Positions 32,328 to 44,727 of a stretch of 64,000 nucleotides of DNA are shown here, one piece after another (within the stretch, counting starts at the first letter, position 1; each line of letters opens with the position of its first letter). The stretch is from Eretmocerus hayati. Taxonomy: Eukaryota > Arthropoda > Insecta > Hymenoptera > Aphelinidae. The position numbers and the translations under genes are program-made. The notes under the pieces were generated by a model. It was given only the letters and a program-made list of their open reading frames with translations. It had not been told where the DNA came from and did no database searches. The DNA lies in contig CM056741.1 of assembly GCA_029851415.1 (NCBI GenBank), positions 88,199,282 to 88,263,281 of the forward strand. The letters run 5' to 3'.

Positions 32328-35306
32328 CTCTATCCTATATCTCCGGTGACTCTATCCCATGTCTCCTGGTTGCAAAGTAAGTACGTGACGAGGTTCTCGG
32401 GTGTTAGTTGAGCACCTCGCCATCCATCCAACTCGGCGCGCTCTCTTTGGGTGTCGTTGCACGTGAACAGGGCGTGTTCAGCGTCATCCCAGTTGTCCCC
32501 GCATGACTGACATGCTGGGGATGTCCTCTTCTTGAACCGGGTCAGATAGGCACCGAAGCAATCGTGGTCGCTCAGTGCCTGCGTTGTCCAGTAATCTATC
32601 TCTCCGTGGGTGCGTTCCGCCCACTTGGCTACATCGCGGATCAACTCGTGCGTCCATCTGCCATCTGCGAATGGCAAATCCCACTCAGTTTGCCACTGCT
32701 CGACGGTGGTTCCCTTCTCGTTAACCCGGATGATCTCCTTTATCGATGGAGTGAGCACTCGATCGGCTCCGGTTACTCTTTGGCGGTCTCAGATCCTCAC
32801 TCTCTCCGCGACGAGCAAGTGGATGAGTGGCATCCCCGCTAAGACGCAAGCTGCGTCTCCCGACACGGTGCGGTAGGCACGAATGCTCCTCAGGGCCGCT
32901 CTCCGGTGGACAGGCCCCATCCTCTTCTCCATGATGGTCTTCTCCACTCTCTTCCCCCACACAGGTGCACCGTAGAGCATCATAGAGGTACTGACGGTGT
33001 TGAGAAGTGCGCGCCTTTTTTCCTTGGTTCCCCCGATATTCGGCATCAGCCGCTGGAGCGCCGCACTGACCCTGCTTGCCTTTTGGGCGGCTTCCTGTAT
33101 GTGCTTCTTAAACGACCACTTGTCGTCAAGCCATACACCCAGGTACTTCAGCTCTGTCTTGCGTGGGATATCTTGGCATTGATGTAAAAACGGGGTGATT
33201 CGAACTTCCTGCGTCTTGTGACCACAATTGCTTCGCACTTGTTGACAGCAAGCTCTAGGAGCCTGCTGATCATCCACTCGTAGACTTGGGCCAGCGCCGC
33301 GTTTGCGCGTCTACCCAAGAGTTCCTCGTTGTCGGCCCAGACTATGAGTCCCGCGTCGTCCGCGAAAGCCACTCTTATCACTCCTTCTGTCAGTTCAATA
33401 GTCAGCAGGCTGTCGTACTGGGTATTCCAGTTGAACGGGCCGGGGACTGATCCCTGCCCGATCCCGGCGGACAGCTCTCGAACCTCTTGTCGCTCGTCGG
33501 TGTCGTATACGAGGGTCCAATTCCGTAGGTAGTCGCTCGTGACTGCTAACAGGTAGGGTGGCACTTTACCTGCCTGGGATGCGTACACTCGCTCCCAGCT
33601 CGCACAATTGAATGCGTTCTTTATTTCTAGTGCTATGATCGCGCAGAAACCCCCTCTACCTTGGTATGGCCTCCCTACTGCCGTTTTTCCCCGCTCCTGA
33701 ACTGTCTCGATCGCGTGAACAGTACTGCGACCTTTCCGAAACCCATAATGCATCGGTGACAGCCCGCCGCTCTCTTCGTAGGCTTTCTCTACCCTGTTGA
33801 GCACCATCTCCTCGTACATTTTCCCGATGTTGTCAAGCATGCTGAGGGGGCGTTGACCTCCTTGACCTTTGGGTATCAGGACCAGCTTCTGGCATTTCCA
33901 ATTGTCCGGGAAAGTTCCCGCGCTCGGACAGATATTGAAGAGGTCGAGGAGTAGATCGGTCTTGTATTTAAAGACCAGTTTCAGAGCCTCGCTTGGAATG
34001 CCATCCAGGCCAGGGCCCTTGCCGTTCGGCATCCTCTTCGCCGCTATGAGTAGCTCTTGCATAGTGAAGAGCGGGATGGGGTCTTCGCTCTCCGTAGGGA
34101 ATATAACTCTGGGTTCTCCTGCTGGGAAGAGGTCTTCCACGATGTTGCGCAATGTTGCTGCATCGGTCGGTGCTGGGTTGCCCCTCCGGGGTCGGACCTT
34201 TGACATGACCACGCGATATGGCGTGCCCCAGGGGTCTTCGTTAACCATGTCGCACAGTTCACCCCAGCACTTCCCTTTGCTCCTCCGGATGGCTAGAACG
34301 AGAGCCTCCTTTGCTTCTTTGTACGCTCTGTCATCTTCCGCCAGCGACGGTCGTTGCAGCTTTCTTGATCGCCATGCGGTCCTCCTTTTCTTGTTGCTCG
34401 TTCTTCGTAGAGCCTTGATCTCATCGGTGATCCAGTACTCTGGTTTCCTCCAGAGACATGGTGTTGTCCTGCGAGGCATCGACGCGTCGCAAGCTCTCGT
34501 GATGGCAGATGTTACCATCGCCACAGCCTCGTCCGAGGCGGAGTTCATCGGGAGATCTTCGACTGTTTCTATCGATTCCCGGAATTTTCCCTCGTCCAGC
34601 TTACGTACCTGCCGCCCCGTTGGTCGCGGTCTGCGTGTCGCCTGTCTATGTCCGTCAGTCCTAAGCCGAAACCGGATATGTCGATGGTCACTCAGTGTTT
34701 CCTTGTCCAGAACTTCCCACGATGTCATACGTCCCATGAGCGACGGGCTCATAAACGTCAGGTCGAGGACCGATGACGAACCTCCCTCCCGGGACCGAGT
34801 GTCGTGACGGTAAAAGGTGATAACCCCCGTCTCGTTCGCGAGCACTAATCCTAATCCTCCATGGCATCAGCGAGTATTACCCTCCGTCTATCGCGTGGCC
34901 CCCCGCTCCAAGTTGGTTCCTTGGAGTTGAAATCCCCCGCGATTATAACAGGCCCCCCCCCCCATTGCCTCACATCCTCTTCTAGGTCGTGGAGCTCGTC
35001 TTCCAATTCGTGCGTCTTGAGCGACGGCGAATAGTAGCAGCTGTATACAGCTGTGCCCCCTATGGTGTTTCGAGCATAACCGCGGCCACTAACAGCTGGT
35101 CCAGTCTCGCGGATCGCGGGATTCATGATCTGAATTACAGCGGTCCCCCAGTGATCGAATGTGGATCAGGAAAGTTCGCGCTTCCGAGGCGGTTCAGAGA
35201 TGATCAGAACATCGATACCCCTCTCTTTGGCGGCAGTGTGTAGGAGGTCACAAGCGTTCCCGCTCCTCCTGAGGTTGGCTTGGATGAAGTTAGCCATTTC
35301 TTCCCC
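32328..35306 (-). mobile_element. R1-like LINE, copy 1 (3'-truncated)
   Basis: The longest R1-like copy. It begins near 35306, just before a (GA)n tract on its own strand, and runs to 32328, where it joins the satellite without the 3' UTR or poly(A) that copies 2 and 3 have. Confidence 0.8.
32330..35297 (-). pseudogene. R1-like ORF2: endonuclease, reverse transcriptase, C-terminal zinc knuckle
   Basis: Starts at an ATG at 35297 (MANFIQANLRRSG, the opening of an APE-type endonuclease); its catalytic-region motif VIIAGDFNSKEP lies near 34940. The reverse transcriptase (33148-34845) has NGKGPGLDGIP, GFRKGRST and FADDA (about residues 494-498 of that frame). The C-terminal region ends with a CQSCGDNWDDAEHALFTC knuckle. 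This architecture matches R1-clade elements. Damage includes frame changes near 34848 and 33178 and a TGA at 32789-32791 where the sister copies have Trp. It copies its RNA at a nicked target site; this copy is inactive. Confidence 0.8.
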
Positions 35307-35310
35307 CCTG

Positions 35311-35323
35311 CTCTCTCTCTCTC
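35311..35323. repeat. Short (CT)n tract between LINE copies 1 and 2
   Basis: CT dinucleotides directly followed by the T-run that is the poly(A) tail of copy 2. Confidence 0.85.
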
Positions 35324-36674
35324 TTTTTTTTTTTTTTTTTTTGAGGTGGTTAGAGGGCAAAATCTGCCTCAGGATCCCTCGGATCCGTCCCCAGACACCG
35401 GACTGATTCAGCTTACGCGGACTACGCATAGCCCACGCAGGCCATACCAGGCGGGACACGGGTTTGGGTGGGGCCCACCGAGAGGTGGGCCCGGCCGTGT
35501 AATATCCTTCTCCCCTCGATGTCCGATACCTAGGGCATCGGGCAATCAAGAAGGAGATCCACCTGCATCTACCATCTCATCCCGGAACCGCGTGAGCATT
35601 ACTTCAGGATGAGCGGCATGTCTCGCGCTCGATTGCGAGCGTTCCTCTTCTCCATCTTCTCTCTTCGGCCACTTGTCGGCATCTTCTATCTTCATTCTTC
35701 ATTGTTCCCTCCCTTTCTCCTTTCTCCTCTCTTCTTTCTTCTTTCTTCCCTCTTCAGTGCATCAGATTCCTCCTGGAATCATTTGGGCCTCTTTTGTTTC
35801 AATCGGCAGAGTCACTGTAATTCGCCTGCTTCGAGGCGCCTTACTTCCCTCTCTTTCTCCTCTTTGCGGGTCATCACCAGCTTGATGTATCCGGTGAGTC
35901 TATCCCATGTCTCCTGGTTGCGGAGCAAGTACGGGACGAGATTCTCAGGTGTTAGTTGAGCACCCAGCCATTCATCCAGCTCGGCGCGCTCTCTCCGGGT
36001 GTCGCTGCACTTGAACAGGGCATGTTCGGCGTCATCTCATTCGTCCCCGCATGACTGACATGCTGGGGTCGTCCTCTCCTTGAACCTGGTTAGATAGGAA
36101 CCGAAGCAACCATGATCGCCCAGTGCCTGCGTCGTCCAGTAGTCTATCTCTCCGTGGGTGCGTTCCGCCCACTTGGCTACGTCACGGATCAGCCGGTGCG
36201 TCCATCTGCCGTTTGCAAATGGCGAATCCCGCTCAGTTTGCCAATGCTCAAGGGTGGTTTCCTTCTCAATGTCGCGGATGATCTCCTTCATCGTCGGAGT
36301 GAGTACTCGTTCAGCTCCGATCACTTTCTGGCCGTCCCAGATCCTCACTCGCTCCGCGACGAGCAAGTGGATGGGCGAAGTACTCGCCAATACGTAAGCC
36401 GCATCTCCTGACACAGTGCGGTAGGCACGGATACTCCTCAGGGCCGCTCTTCGGTGGACAGGCCCCATTCTCTTCTCGATGATGGTCTTCTCTACTCTCT
36501 TCCCCCACACGGGTGCACCGTACAGCATGATGGAGGTAGTGACGGTGTTGAGAAGTGCGCACCTCTTTTCCTTGGGTCCTCCGATATTCGGCATAAGCCG
36601 CTGGAGCGCCGCACCGACCCTGCTCGCCTTCTGGGCGGCTTCCTGGATGTGCTTCTTGAACGACCACTTGTCGT

Positions 36675-36677
<3 letters not shown>
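35324..36677 (-). mobile_element. R1-like LINE, copy 2 (5'-truncated)
   Basis: Poly(A) tail at 35324-35342 (19 T on the plus strand), then a 3' UTR and the C-terminal part of ORF2 (36037 to about 36675, with one stop at the zinc knuckle region). The 5' end breaks off at 36675-36677 directly against the poly(A) of copy 3. Almost the same sequence as copy 3. Confidence 0.8.
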
Positions 36678-36705
<28 letters not shown>

Positions 36706-38117
36706 GAGGTGGTTAGAGGGCAAAATCTGCCTCAGGATCCCTCGGATCCGTCCCCAGACACCGGACTGGTTCAGCTTACGCGGACTACGCATAGCCCACG
36801 CAGGCCATACCAGGCGGGACACGGGTTTGGGTGGGGCCCACCGAGAGGTGGGCCCGGCCGTGTAATATCCCTCTCCCCTCGATGTCCGATACCTAGGGCA
36901 TCGGGCAATCAAGAAGGAGATCCACCTGCATCTACCATCTCATCCCGGAACCGCGTGAGCATTACTTCAGGATGAGCGGCATGTCTCGCGCTCGATTGCG
37001 AGCGTTCCTCTTCTCCATCTTCTCTCTTCGGCCACTTGTCGGCATCTTCTATCTTCACTCTTCATTGTTCCCTCTCTTTCTTCTTTCTTCTCTCTTCTTT
37101 CTTCTTTCTTCCCTCTTCAGTGCATCAGATTCCTCCTGGAATCATTTGGGCCTCTTCTGTTTCAATCGGCAGAGTCACTGTAATTCGCCTGCTTCGAGGC
37201 GCCTTACTTCCCTCTCTTTCTCCTCTTTGTGGGTCATCACCAGCTTGATGTATCCGGTGAGTCTATCCCATGTCTCCTGGTTGCGGAGTAAGTACGGGAC
37301 GAGATTCTCAGGTGCTAGTTGAGCACCCAGCCATTCATCCAGCTCGGCGCGCTCTCTCCGGGTGTCGCTGCACTTGAACAGGGCATGTCCGGCGTCATCC
37401 CATTCGTCCCCGCATGACTAACATGCTGGGGTCGTCCTCTTCTTGAACCTGGTTAGATAGGAACCGAAGCAACCATGATCGCTCAGTGCCTGCGTCGTCC
37501 AGTAGTCCATCTCTCCGTGGGTGCGTTCCGCCCACTTGGCTACGTCACGGATCAGCCGGTGCGTCCATCTGCCGTTCGCAAATGGCGAATCCCACTCAGT
37601 TTGCCAATGCTCAAGGGTGGTTTCCTTCTCGTTGTCGCGGATGATCTCCTTCATCGTCGGAGTGAGTACTCGTTCGGCTCCGATCACTTTCTGGCGGTCC
37701 CAGATCCTCACTCGCTCCGCGACGAGCAAGTGGATGGGCGGAGTACTCGCCAATACGTAAGCCGCATCTCCTGACACAGTGCGGTAGGCACGGATACTCC
37801 TCAGGGCCGCTCTTCGGTGGACAGGCCTCATTCTCTTCTCGATGATGGTCTTCTCTACCCTCTTCCCCCACACGGGTGCACCGTACAGCATGATGGAGGT
37901 AGTGACGGTGTTGAGAAGTGCGCGCCTCTTTTCCTTGGGTCCTCCGATATTCGGCATAAGCCGCTGGAGCGCCGCACCGACCTTGCTCGCCTTCTGGGCT
38001 GCTTCCTGGATGTGCTTCTTGAACGACCACTTGTCGTCGAGCCATACACCGAGGTATTTCAGCTCTGTCTTCCGTGGAATCTCTTGCCCGTTGATATAAA
38101 ACCGGGGTACACTTGTC

Positions 38118-38118
<1 letters not shown>
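36678..38118 (-). mobile_element. R1-like LINE, copy 3 (5'-truncated)
   Basis: Poly(A) tail at 36678-36705 (28 T), a 3' UTR matching copy 2, and ORF2 C-terminus from about 38115 to 37400 (PRKTELKYLGVWLDDKWSFK, then the zinc knuckle with CACXXXXC-side changes). The 5' break abuts the (TC)n tract at 38119. Confidence 0.8.

Positions 38119-38174
<56 letters not shown>
38119..38174. repeat. (TC)n microsatellite between opposed LINE families
   Basis: 28 TC units. On its left is the 5' break of R1-like copy 3 (minus); on its right is the 5' end of the YADD-type LINE copy A (plus). Confidence 0.95.
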
Positions 38175-38176
<2 letters not shown>

Positions 38177-38197
38177 CAAGAAGAACGGCTCCATGTG

Positions 38198-38934
38198 ATG
38201 GAAACAAATTTCCAAACACTGATTGAAGCCTTCAATAAGCGGGTTGACGATTTGAGTGCCATTAACACCAAACTGGCAGAGCATGATCAACAAATCAGTA
38301 ATTTAAGCGAGAAGATGGATCAAAATTTCTCCTCAATGCGTGATGAGCTAAGAGTTATGCATAACAAGGTTCTCCCATCTAATATGCCAGCTACGAGCAC
38401 CTCCAACGTCGTCTTCAAGGAAGAAGCAGAGATAATTGCATCTGGTATCCCAAATAGTATCGATAAAACCCCTTTTAACTTAATCAAATCCATTTTGATA
38501 GCGTTGATACTAGCACACCTTTTTGGTGGTATACTTGATGCGAGAGTTTTTCCACGAGAATCGTTGAAAAGAAAATCGTAGAAAAGAGCAACAATGGTCC
38601 ACCCACAGCCTCAACGATCAGCCAATCGTCGAAAAGTATAATTGTGAAATTCAAATCTGGGCAGATTCGGGATTATATTGTTTCAACTCGCATGGCCACC
38701 AGTAAATTCACTGCTGCCGAAACTTTTGGAGAGGCATCTTCCAGCAAAATTTCCATTCGTCCTCTTTATCCGAAGCCTCTTCACGAATTATTGAAAAAAG
38801 CTAGAGCCAAAGCGACTGAACTCAAATATATGTCCCCGCGGATCATCGACTATACTATTTCCATGCGCAAAGATCTCAACTCGCCTCAGATTCCAATCAG
38901 ATCTGATCTAGACCTTGCCACACTTCATTCCTGA
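38198..38934 (+). pseudogene. LINE ORF1 (coiled coil plus RNA-binding-like domain), copy A
   Basis: The N-terminal coiled coil (ETNFQTLIEAFNKRVDDLSA; HDQQISNLSEKMDQNFSSM) is followed by an EAEIIASGIP segment and, after a frame change and stop near 38581, by RPLYPKPLHELLKKARAKA and RIIDYTISMRKDL. The order matches copy C's ORF1 at 45156-45968, so both are the same gene. ORF1 proteins of such LINEs bind their RNA as trimers. Broken by at least one frameshift. Confidence 0.65.
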
Positions 38935-41826
38935 CAAATATGGTCAACAATTTTCACATCCACCTCGCGATAACTCATCATTCAATATTTCCCATGCGAA
39001 TGTTAACGGCATACTGACGCATTTTGATGAAATAGAATTATATTTGTTTGATAATCCTAAGCACGTATTTGCAGTGACGGAGAGCAAGCTCTCTATGCAA
39101 GACATAGACAGATCTGTGCACCTTCCAAACCATACTATTGTTCGCAATGATCGAGAAAATCGTGTTGGTGGTGGAGTTGCAGTATACATTCATCAAAAAT
39201 TACCATTCAAAGTTTTGGTTAAATCCGATCACTCTCACATCAAGCAGCCCGAATATTTAATTGGCGAGATCATGGTGAGGAATATCCGCCTACTATTTGC
39301 TGTCCTGTACCGTCCTCCACATGGCCCTCTGCCAGTAGAGTTTTTCGATGTTCTGTCAAAATTTCTCCCGAAATATCAATTTATTGTCTTAATTGGAGAC
39401 TTCAATATAAATATGTGTGCAGTAGACTCAGAGTCTCAATTCGTTCGGAGGCACATAGAGAATCTTGCACTTGAGATAGTCGAATCAGAACCCACACACC
39501 ATACGATAAACGCTCTGAGGCAACTTTCTCATACCTGGATTGATTTATTTATTGTCAACTCAACCTCTATTATCGATTCCTATCAGTAATCTGACACCCC
39601 TTTCACTTTTGGCAACGATAGAATTGACCTTAATGTAAAACTTCTACTCCCTAATCATCAGGAAAATCCATTTGTCAAGCGCGATTTCAAGCACTTTGAT
39701 CGATTTGAGTATCTGAGAGATGTTCACATTGGAATGAATCTGATTAATGAAGGCATGTGTCTCGAGGAAAGAGTCCAAACTTTCACTGATTCGCTCGAAT
39801 CCGCCTTGGACCACCACGCTCCCCTGCGTAAAGTCACCATTTCTGATTCGGAGAAGCCGTGGGTGAGTTATGATATCAGACAACGTATGAAACAACGGGA
39901 CCGCGTCTTCAAAAAAGCCAAAGAACTAGATTGTCCTGTTCTTAAAGAAAACTACCGCACCTTGCGTGCCGAGGTGAAATCTGATCTGAGCAAAGCGAAA
40001 AACAGCTACTACGCTAGTCAGATGAATGCAGCTAAAGATATGAACAAGCTTTGGAGTGCTCTCGACAGACTCGGTATGGTCAAAACGCGCCCCCCTATCC
40101 ATTCACCATTTTCTCACATAACTCTATGAACTCTCATGTTGCATCAATCTCCAGCATCCAATCATCAACTAACTCTCACAATCCACCCCTCGATTACATT
40201 TCACAGCATCGCCAATCTATCACACCATTCGCGCTTAGAGAAACAACGCCAGACCAGATCTACTATGAAATGCTCGAAATTAAATCCAAGTCGTCTGGCA
40301 TCGATGGTTTCACCATAAAAAACCTGATCACCTCATGTCCTGAAATTCTCGCGCTCCTCACAGATATTTGCAACTCATCAATTTCGTCGGCATCCTATCC
40401 TTTGCTTTGGAAACGCACGCTCATCACGCCGATCCCGATATCAGTTGGGTTGTCTGATGTATCTGATCTCAGGCCCATTGCTCGCATATCTGAGTGCTCA
40501 AAGATTCTTGAGAGGATTGCTGCCCAGCAACTCACACGGCACTTTGAAGAGAATCACCTACTCGATCCTCGCCAAGCTGGCTTTCGAACAGGCCATATCA
40601 CTCAGACTGCTCTATTGGGTGTTCTGGATGACGTGAGGTAGGCAATCGATGAATCTTAATATACAGTGCTTGTGCTTTTCGATTTTTCCAAAGCGTTTGA
40701 TAGGATCCCACATAACATTCTCATCCAGAAATTGCGCTCCTACGAGATCGGCAATCACACCATCAAATGGTTCCTTTCGTATTTAGCTGATAGGTGCCAA
40801 GCCGTAGTGGATGGGGGAGGTACAGTATCTGACTGGCTCAAAGTTACTGCAGGAGTTCCCCAAGGATCGGTGTTAGGCCCACTCCTTTTTTCGATCTTTA
40901 TAAATGATCTACCTCAAGTTCTCAAGTGTAGTCGTTACATGATCTACGCCGATGACACACAGATCTACAGGAGCTGCCAGCATTTCGAGATCATTGACAC
41001 GCTGAGAAAAGTTGAGACAGACGCTAATGCCATAAATCAATGGGCTATCGCTAACGGCCTCACACTTAATCTAAAGAAGACAAAAGTCATGTTCATGGGC
41101 AGTAAGGAAAACCTGCGACCTCTCAACACAAACAATATGGCAAAACTTCAAATTGATGGCACTCCTGTGGAATATGTGTCTGAGGTGAAAAACTTGGGAG
41201 TCTGGATAGCCAGTGACCTGAGTTGGAAGAAACAGGTGTCGTCCATCTGCCAACAATGCTTTGGTACATTGCGCCAACTCATAACTCACAGACATGCACT
41301 CTCATTCTCAATTTGGAAAACCCTTGTTCAATCCCTTATCTTGCCTTTCTTCGATTATGCTTGCTTGGTGTTTCATAATCTTGATAAGGGGTTGAACCTT
41401 AGGCTTCAGAGAGCGCAGAATGCATGCACACGCTTCGTTTTTGGTAACATTCCTTGGCGTGATCATATCACCCCCTACCGAAAACAATTAGGATGGCTCA
41501 CCGTTGAGTCACGTCGAGAGTACTTTCTGGTCAGTCAAACCTTCGAAATACTGAAGACAGGTATCCCACTGTACTTATCTTGTAACATCACTGAGTTATG
41601 CAAGACCACTCTCCATAGATCCAAACGATTACAGACTGGTGACCTCGTTATTAAATCTGCCCGTACCAATGCATTCAAAAATTCATTTCAAATCTCAGCT
41701 CTTCAATCATGGAATGAGCTACCTGAAGTTCTTTCATCAGTTCCTCGAGACACAACATCAATTGAAGCGTTCAAAAGTCATCTCCTCATATATTTATCTA
41801 GCCTTGATGAAGACGTTGAGACGTAA
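38915..41826 (+). pseudogene. LINE ORF2 (APE endonuclease and reverse transcriptase), copy A
   Basis: Endonuclease: ISHANVNG near the start, AVTESKLS, GGGVAVYIH, FAVLYRPPH, VLIGDFNIN and the TWIDLFIVN end. Reverse transcriptase: SSGIDGFTIKNL, FDFSKAFDRIP, AGVPQGSVLGPLLF and MIYADDTQIY; the C-terminal domain has WNELPEVL. Damage: in-frame TAA at 39587-39589, a frame change between about 40050 and 40129, and TAG and TAA just before the FDFSKAFD motif (40639 and about 40657). Copy B has sense codons at those places. Confidence 0.85.
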
Positions 41827-42220
41827 TTGAAGATCTGTCTGGAATCTATATATAGATCCTCGTGATGGATACCTCACTACTTCTATTGATCTTATCATTT
41901 TTACATTGACCTCATCATGTTCACAATGCATACCATTTCACACAGAAATCTGTGATTCGTTGTAACGATGGGTAAGGTCAAACTACATGTGAGTAGGATA
42001 TAAGTGATGGAATCGACAACTCTAGAGAATCACTGTGATATATTTTATCTTCGATGTACGTCCTACTGTGTTTCAAATGCTCAGCATGTCTTGGTATCCT
42101 GACTAGTACTATGTATATATTCATTTTATTTTTGTTCTATGTAAATTATATATCCTTCATATTTCGTTTTGCCCCATGGAACTCAGTGTCCCCGGGCTAA
42201 TAAATCAATCATTCAATCAA
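41827..42220 (+). other. 3' UTR of LINE copy A
   Basis: Non-coding, AT-rich, ending in the conserved GGCTAATAAATCAATC tail shared with copy B. Confidence 0.7.
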
Positions 42221-42252
42221 TCTCTCTCTCTCTCCCTCTTTCTCTTCCTCTT

Positions 42253-42284
<32 letters not shown>
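42221..42284. repeat. (TC)n tract between LINE copies A and B
   Basis: TC/CT-rich, slightly interrupted in its first half (TCCCTCTTTCTC). Confidence 0.95.
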
Positions 42285-42286
<2 letters not shown>

Positions 42287-44683
42287 GACCACATGTGTCT
42301 CGAAGAGAAAGTACAAACTTTTACTGCCTCACTCAAAACTGCGCTGGATCAACATGCTCCCATGCGCAAGGTCACTATTCCTGACTCTAAGAAACCATGG
42401 GTGAATTCTGAAATTAGGCAGCGAATGAAACACCGCGATGATGTTTATAGAAAAGCTAAACAGCTCAATTGTCCTGTGCTCAAGGAAAGTTATCGTTCCC
42501 TACGCGCTGAGGTGAAAACTGAATTGAGCAAAGCCAAAAATAGTTATTATGCAAGCCAGATCAACGCCGCGAAAGATATGAACAAGCTCTGGAGTGCTCT
42601 CGACAGACTCGGTATGATCAAATCTCGCACACCATCGCCTTTCACCACATTTTCACATAATGCCATGAACTCACATTTCGCGTCCATTTCCAGCATCCAA
42701 ACATCAACTCCACCTCATAATCCAGTCCCCCAACACACTCCACCTCATACCACAACACGCCAACCCATCTCAGTATTTACTCTTCAGGAAACATCGCCAG
42801 ACGAGATTTATTATGAGATGCTTGAAGTCAAATCGAAATCGTCTGGCATCGACGGCTTTACCATCAAGAACCTCATCACCTCATGTCCTGAAATACTCTC
42901 ACCTCTCGCAAGCATTTTCAACTCATCAATTTCATCGGCATCCTATCCAACGCTTTGGAAACGAACACTCATCACGCCCATTCCTAAAACAGCTCAGTTA
43001 TCTGATGTATCAGATCTCAGACCCATCGCCCGCATATCTGAATGCTCAAAGATACTGGAGAAAATTGTTGCACAACAACTCACACGTCACCTTGAATCAA
43101 ATCACCTCCTAGACCCTCGCCAAGCTGGCTTCCGCTCAGGCCATAGTACGCAGACTGCACTTCTTGGTGTCTTGGATGACGTGAGAGAAGCAATCGATGA
43201 ATCGCGATACACCTTTCTTGTGCTATTCGATTTTTCCAAAGCGTTTGATAAAATTTCACACCACATCCTCATTCAAAAACTACGCTCATATCAAGTCGAC
43301 AATCACACTATCAAATGGTTTCTCTCATATCTTGCTGACAGGTGTCAAGCTGTCATCGACGGGGGAGGTACAGTATCTGATTGGTTGGAAACTACAGCGG
43401 GAGTTCCCCAAGGATCAGTGTTAGGACCACTTCTATTTTCCATCTTTATCAATGATCTACCCCAGGTTCTCAGATTCTGTCGCTATATGATTTACGCTGA
43501 TGACACACAGATCTACAGGAGTTGCCAACACATGGAAGTTATTGATACGCTGAGGAAAGTCGAATCAGATGCCAATGCCATACATCACTGGGCTGTCTCC
43601 AATGGTCTGTTTTTGAACTTGAAAAAGACCAAAGTCATGATTTTGGGCAGTGCTGAAAATCTTCGCCTTCTCGACATGGGAAATTTACCCAAAATACAGA
43701 TCGATGGCACTCCTGTAGACTATGTGTCAGAGGTAAAGAACCTGGGTGTTTGGATAAGCAGCGACCTCAACTGGAAAAAGCAAGTGTCACATATTTGTCA
43801 GCAGGTCTTCGGTACTCTACGCCAACTTAGATCTCACCGTCATGCACTCTCGTTCTCAATCAGGAAAACACTAGTTCAATCTCTTATCATGCCTTTCTTC
43901 GATTACGCTTGCCTTGTTTTTCATAGTCTTGATAAGGGATTGGACCTCAAACTCCAAAGAGCACAAAACGCATGCACACGCTTTATCTTTGGCAATATCC
44001 CCTGGCGCGACCATATCACTCCCTATCGGAAACAGTTAGGATGGCTATCTGTCAAGTCTCGTCGAGAGTACTTCTTGGCTAGTCAAACATTTCAAATACT
44101 GAAAAGCGGCACCCCCAGCTACTTGGCCTGTCACATTACTGAAATATGCAATACTACCCTACACAGGTCAAAGCGATTGCATACGGGCGATTTGCTTATC
44201 AAAACAGCTCGCACTAGCACATATGAAAAATCATTCAGAATTGCAGCTGCTAAGTTCTGGAATAAGTTACCTCAAGTACTTTCATCTCTTCCTCGGGACG
44301 CAACAACAGTTGAAACGTTCAAAAAACATCTTCTAGCTCATCTGCACAGTCAAGATGAACTCGTCGAATCGTAACACACAGCTCGTTCATATTCTCGTCG
44401 AAAGTGGTCCATACCAATCGTCTGACACTGGTGTTTTTGCTACCTGTGCTCATTTACAGTCATCCCTTCTCACAGTCACGAGTTGATCAATGTACCTGTT
44501 ACTGTTATTTAGTGTTTAAGTAGTGGTTATATAATGCATCGAGGAGTACGATTGCTGAGCATATATCTGCCTATTTTATAAAAATTTTATAAAATTTTAT
44601 GAAATTGATGTATCCATTGTTTCTCGTTTTGCCCCATGGGACTCAGTGTCCCCGGGCTAATAAAGTTAAATCAATCAATCAAT

Positions 44684-44686
<3 letters not shown>
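42285..44686 (+). mobile_element. YADD-type LINE, copy B (5'-truncated, intact RT frame)
   Basis: Begins inside ORF2, downstream of the endonuclease, immediately after (TC)n. Ends with the same CCCGGGCTAATAAAG tail and four or five AATC units, then another (TC)n. Confidence 0.85.
42293..44374 (+). CDS. LINE reverse transcriptase, open frame lacking the endonuclease
   Basis: About 693 codons from the Met at 42293 (MCLEEKVQTF); the upstream opening through the microsatellite is artefactual. The reverse transcriptase has KSKSSGIDGFTIKNL, GFRSGHSTQTALL, FDFSKAFDKIS, AGVPQGSVLGPLLF and MIYADDTQIYR in order, then a thumb and a conserved C-terminal domain (RAQNACTRFIFG, FWNKLPQVLSS). No internal stop. 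Without the endonuclease and promoter it is not expected to be autonomous, but it is the best-preserved LINE frame in the window and about 300 codons of endonuclease short of full ORF2. Confidence 0.85.
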   Translation: MCLEEKVQTFTASLKTALDQHAPMRKVTIPDSKKPWVNSEIRQRMKHRDDVYRKAKQLNCPVLKESYRSLRAEVKTELSKAKNSYYASQINAAKDMNKLWSALDRLGMIKSRTPSPFTTFSHNAMNSHFASISSIQTSTPPHNPVPQHTPPHTTTRQPISVFTLQETSPDEIYYEMLEVKSKSSGIDGFTIKNLITSCPEILSPLASIFNSSISSASYPTLWKRTLITPIPKTAQLSDVSDLRPIARISECSKILEKIVAQQLTRHLESNHLLDPRQAGFRSGHSTQTALLGVLDDVREAIDESRYTFLVLFDFSKAFDKISHHILIQKLRSYQVDNHTIKWFLSYLADRCQAVIDGGGTVSDWLETTAGVPQGSVLGPLLFSIFINDLPQVLRFCRYMIYADDTQIYRSCQHMEVIDTLRKVESDANAIHHWAVSNGLFLNLKKTKVMILGSAENLRLLDMGNLPKIQIDGTPVDYVSEVKNLGVWISSDLNWKKQVSHICQQVFGTLRQLRSHRHALSFSIRKTLVQSLIMPFFDYACLVFHSLDKGLDLKLQRAQNACTRFIFGNIPWRDHITPYRKQLGWLSVKSRREYFLASQTFQILKSGTPSYLACHITEICNTTLHRSKRLHTGDLLIKTARTSTYEKSFRIAAAKFWNKLPQVLSSLPRDATTVETFKKHLLAHLHSQDELVES

Positions 44687-44727
<41 letters not shown>

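Larger units (their letters stand above)
38175..42220 (+). mobile_element. YADD-type LINE (Jockey/CR1 group), copy A, nearly full length
   Basis: Carries ORF1 and ORF2 remnants and a 3' UTR ending GCCCCATGG...CCCGGGCTAATAAATCAATC with short AATC repeats rather than poly(A). It then passes directly into (TC)n. Clade assignment (CR1-like versus Jockey-like) is uncertain without a phylogeny. Confidence 0.8.

Noticed and set aside
26300..32330. Val/Tyr/Pro/Ser-rich open frames in the satellite (60-160 codons)
   Set aside because: They are translations of short repeated words in several frames and lack independent gene evidence.
33869..34807. 312-codon plus-strand frame
   Set aside because: Exact antisense of the R1-like reverse transcriptase; Ser/Arg-rich shadow.
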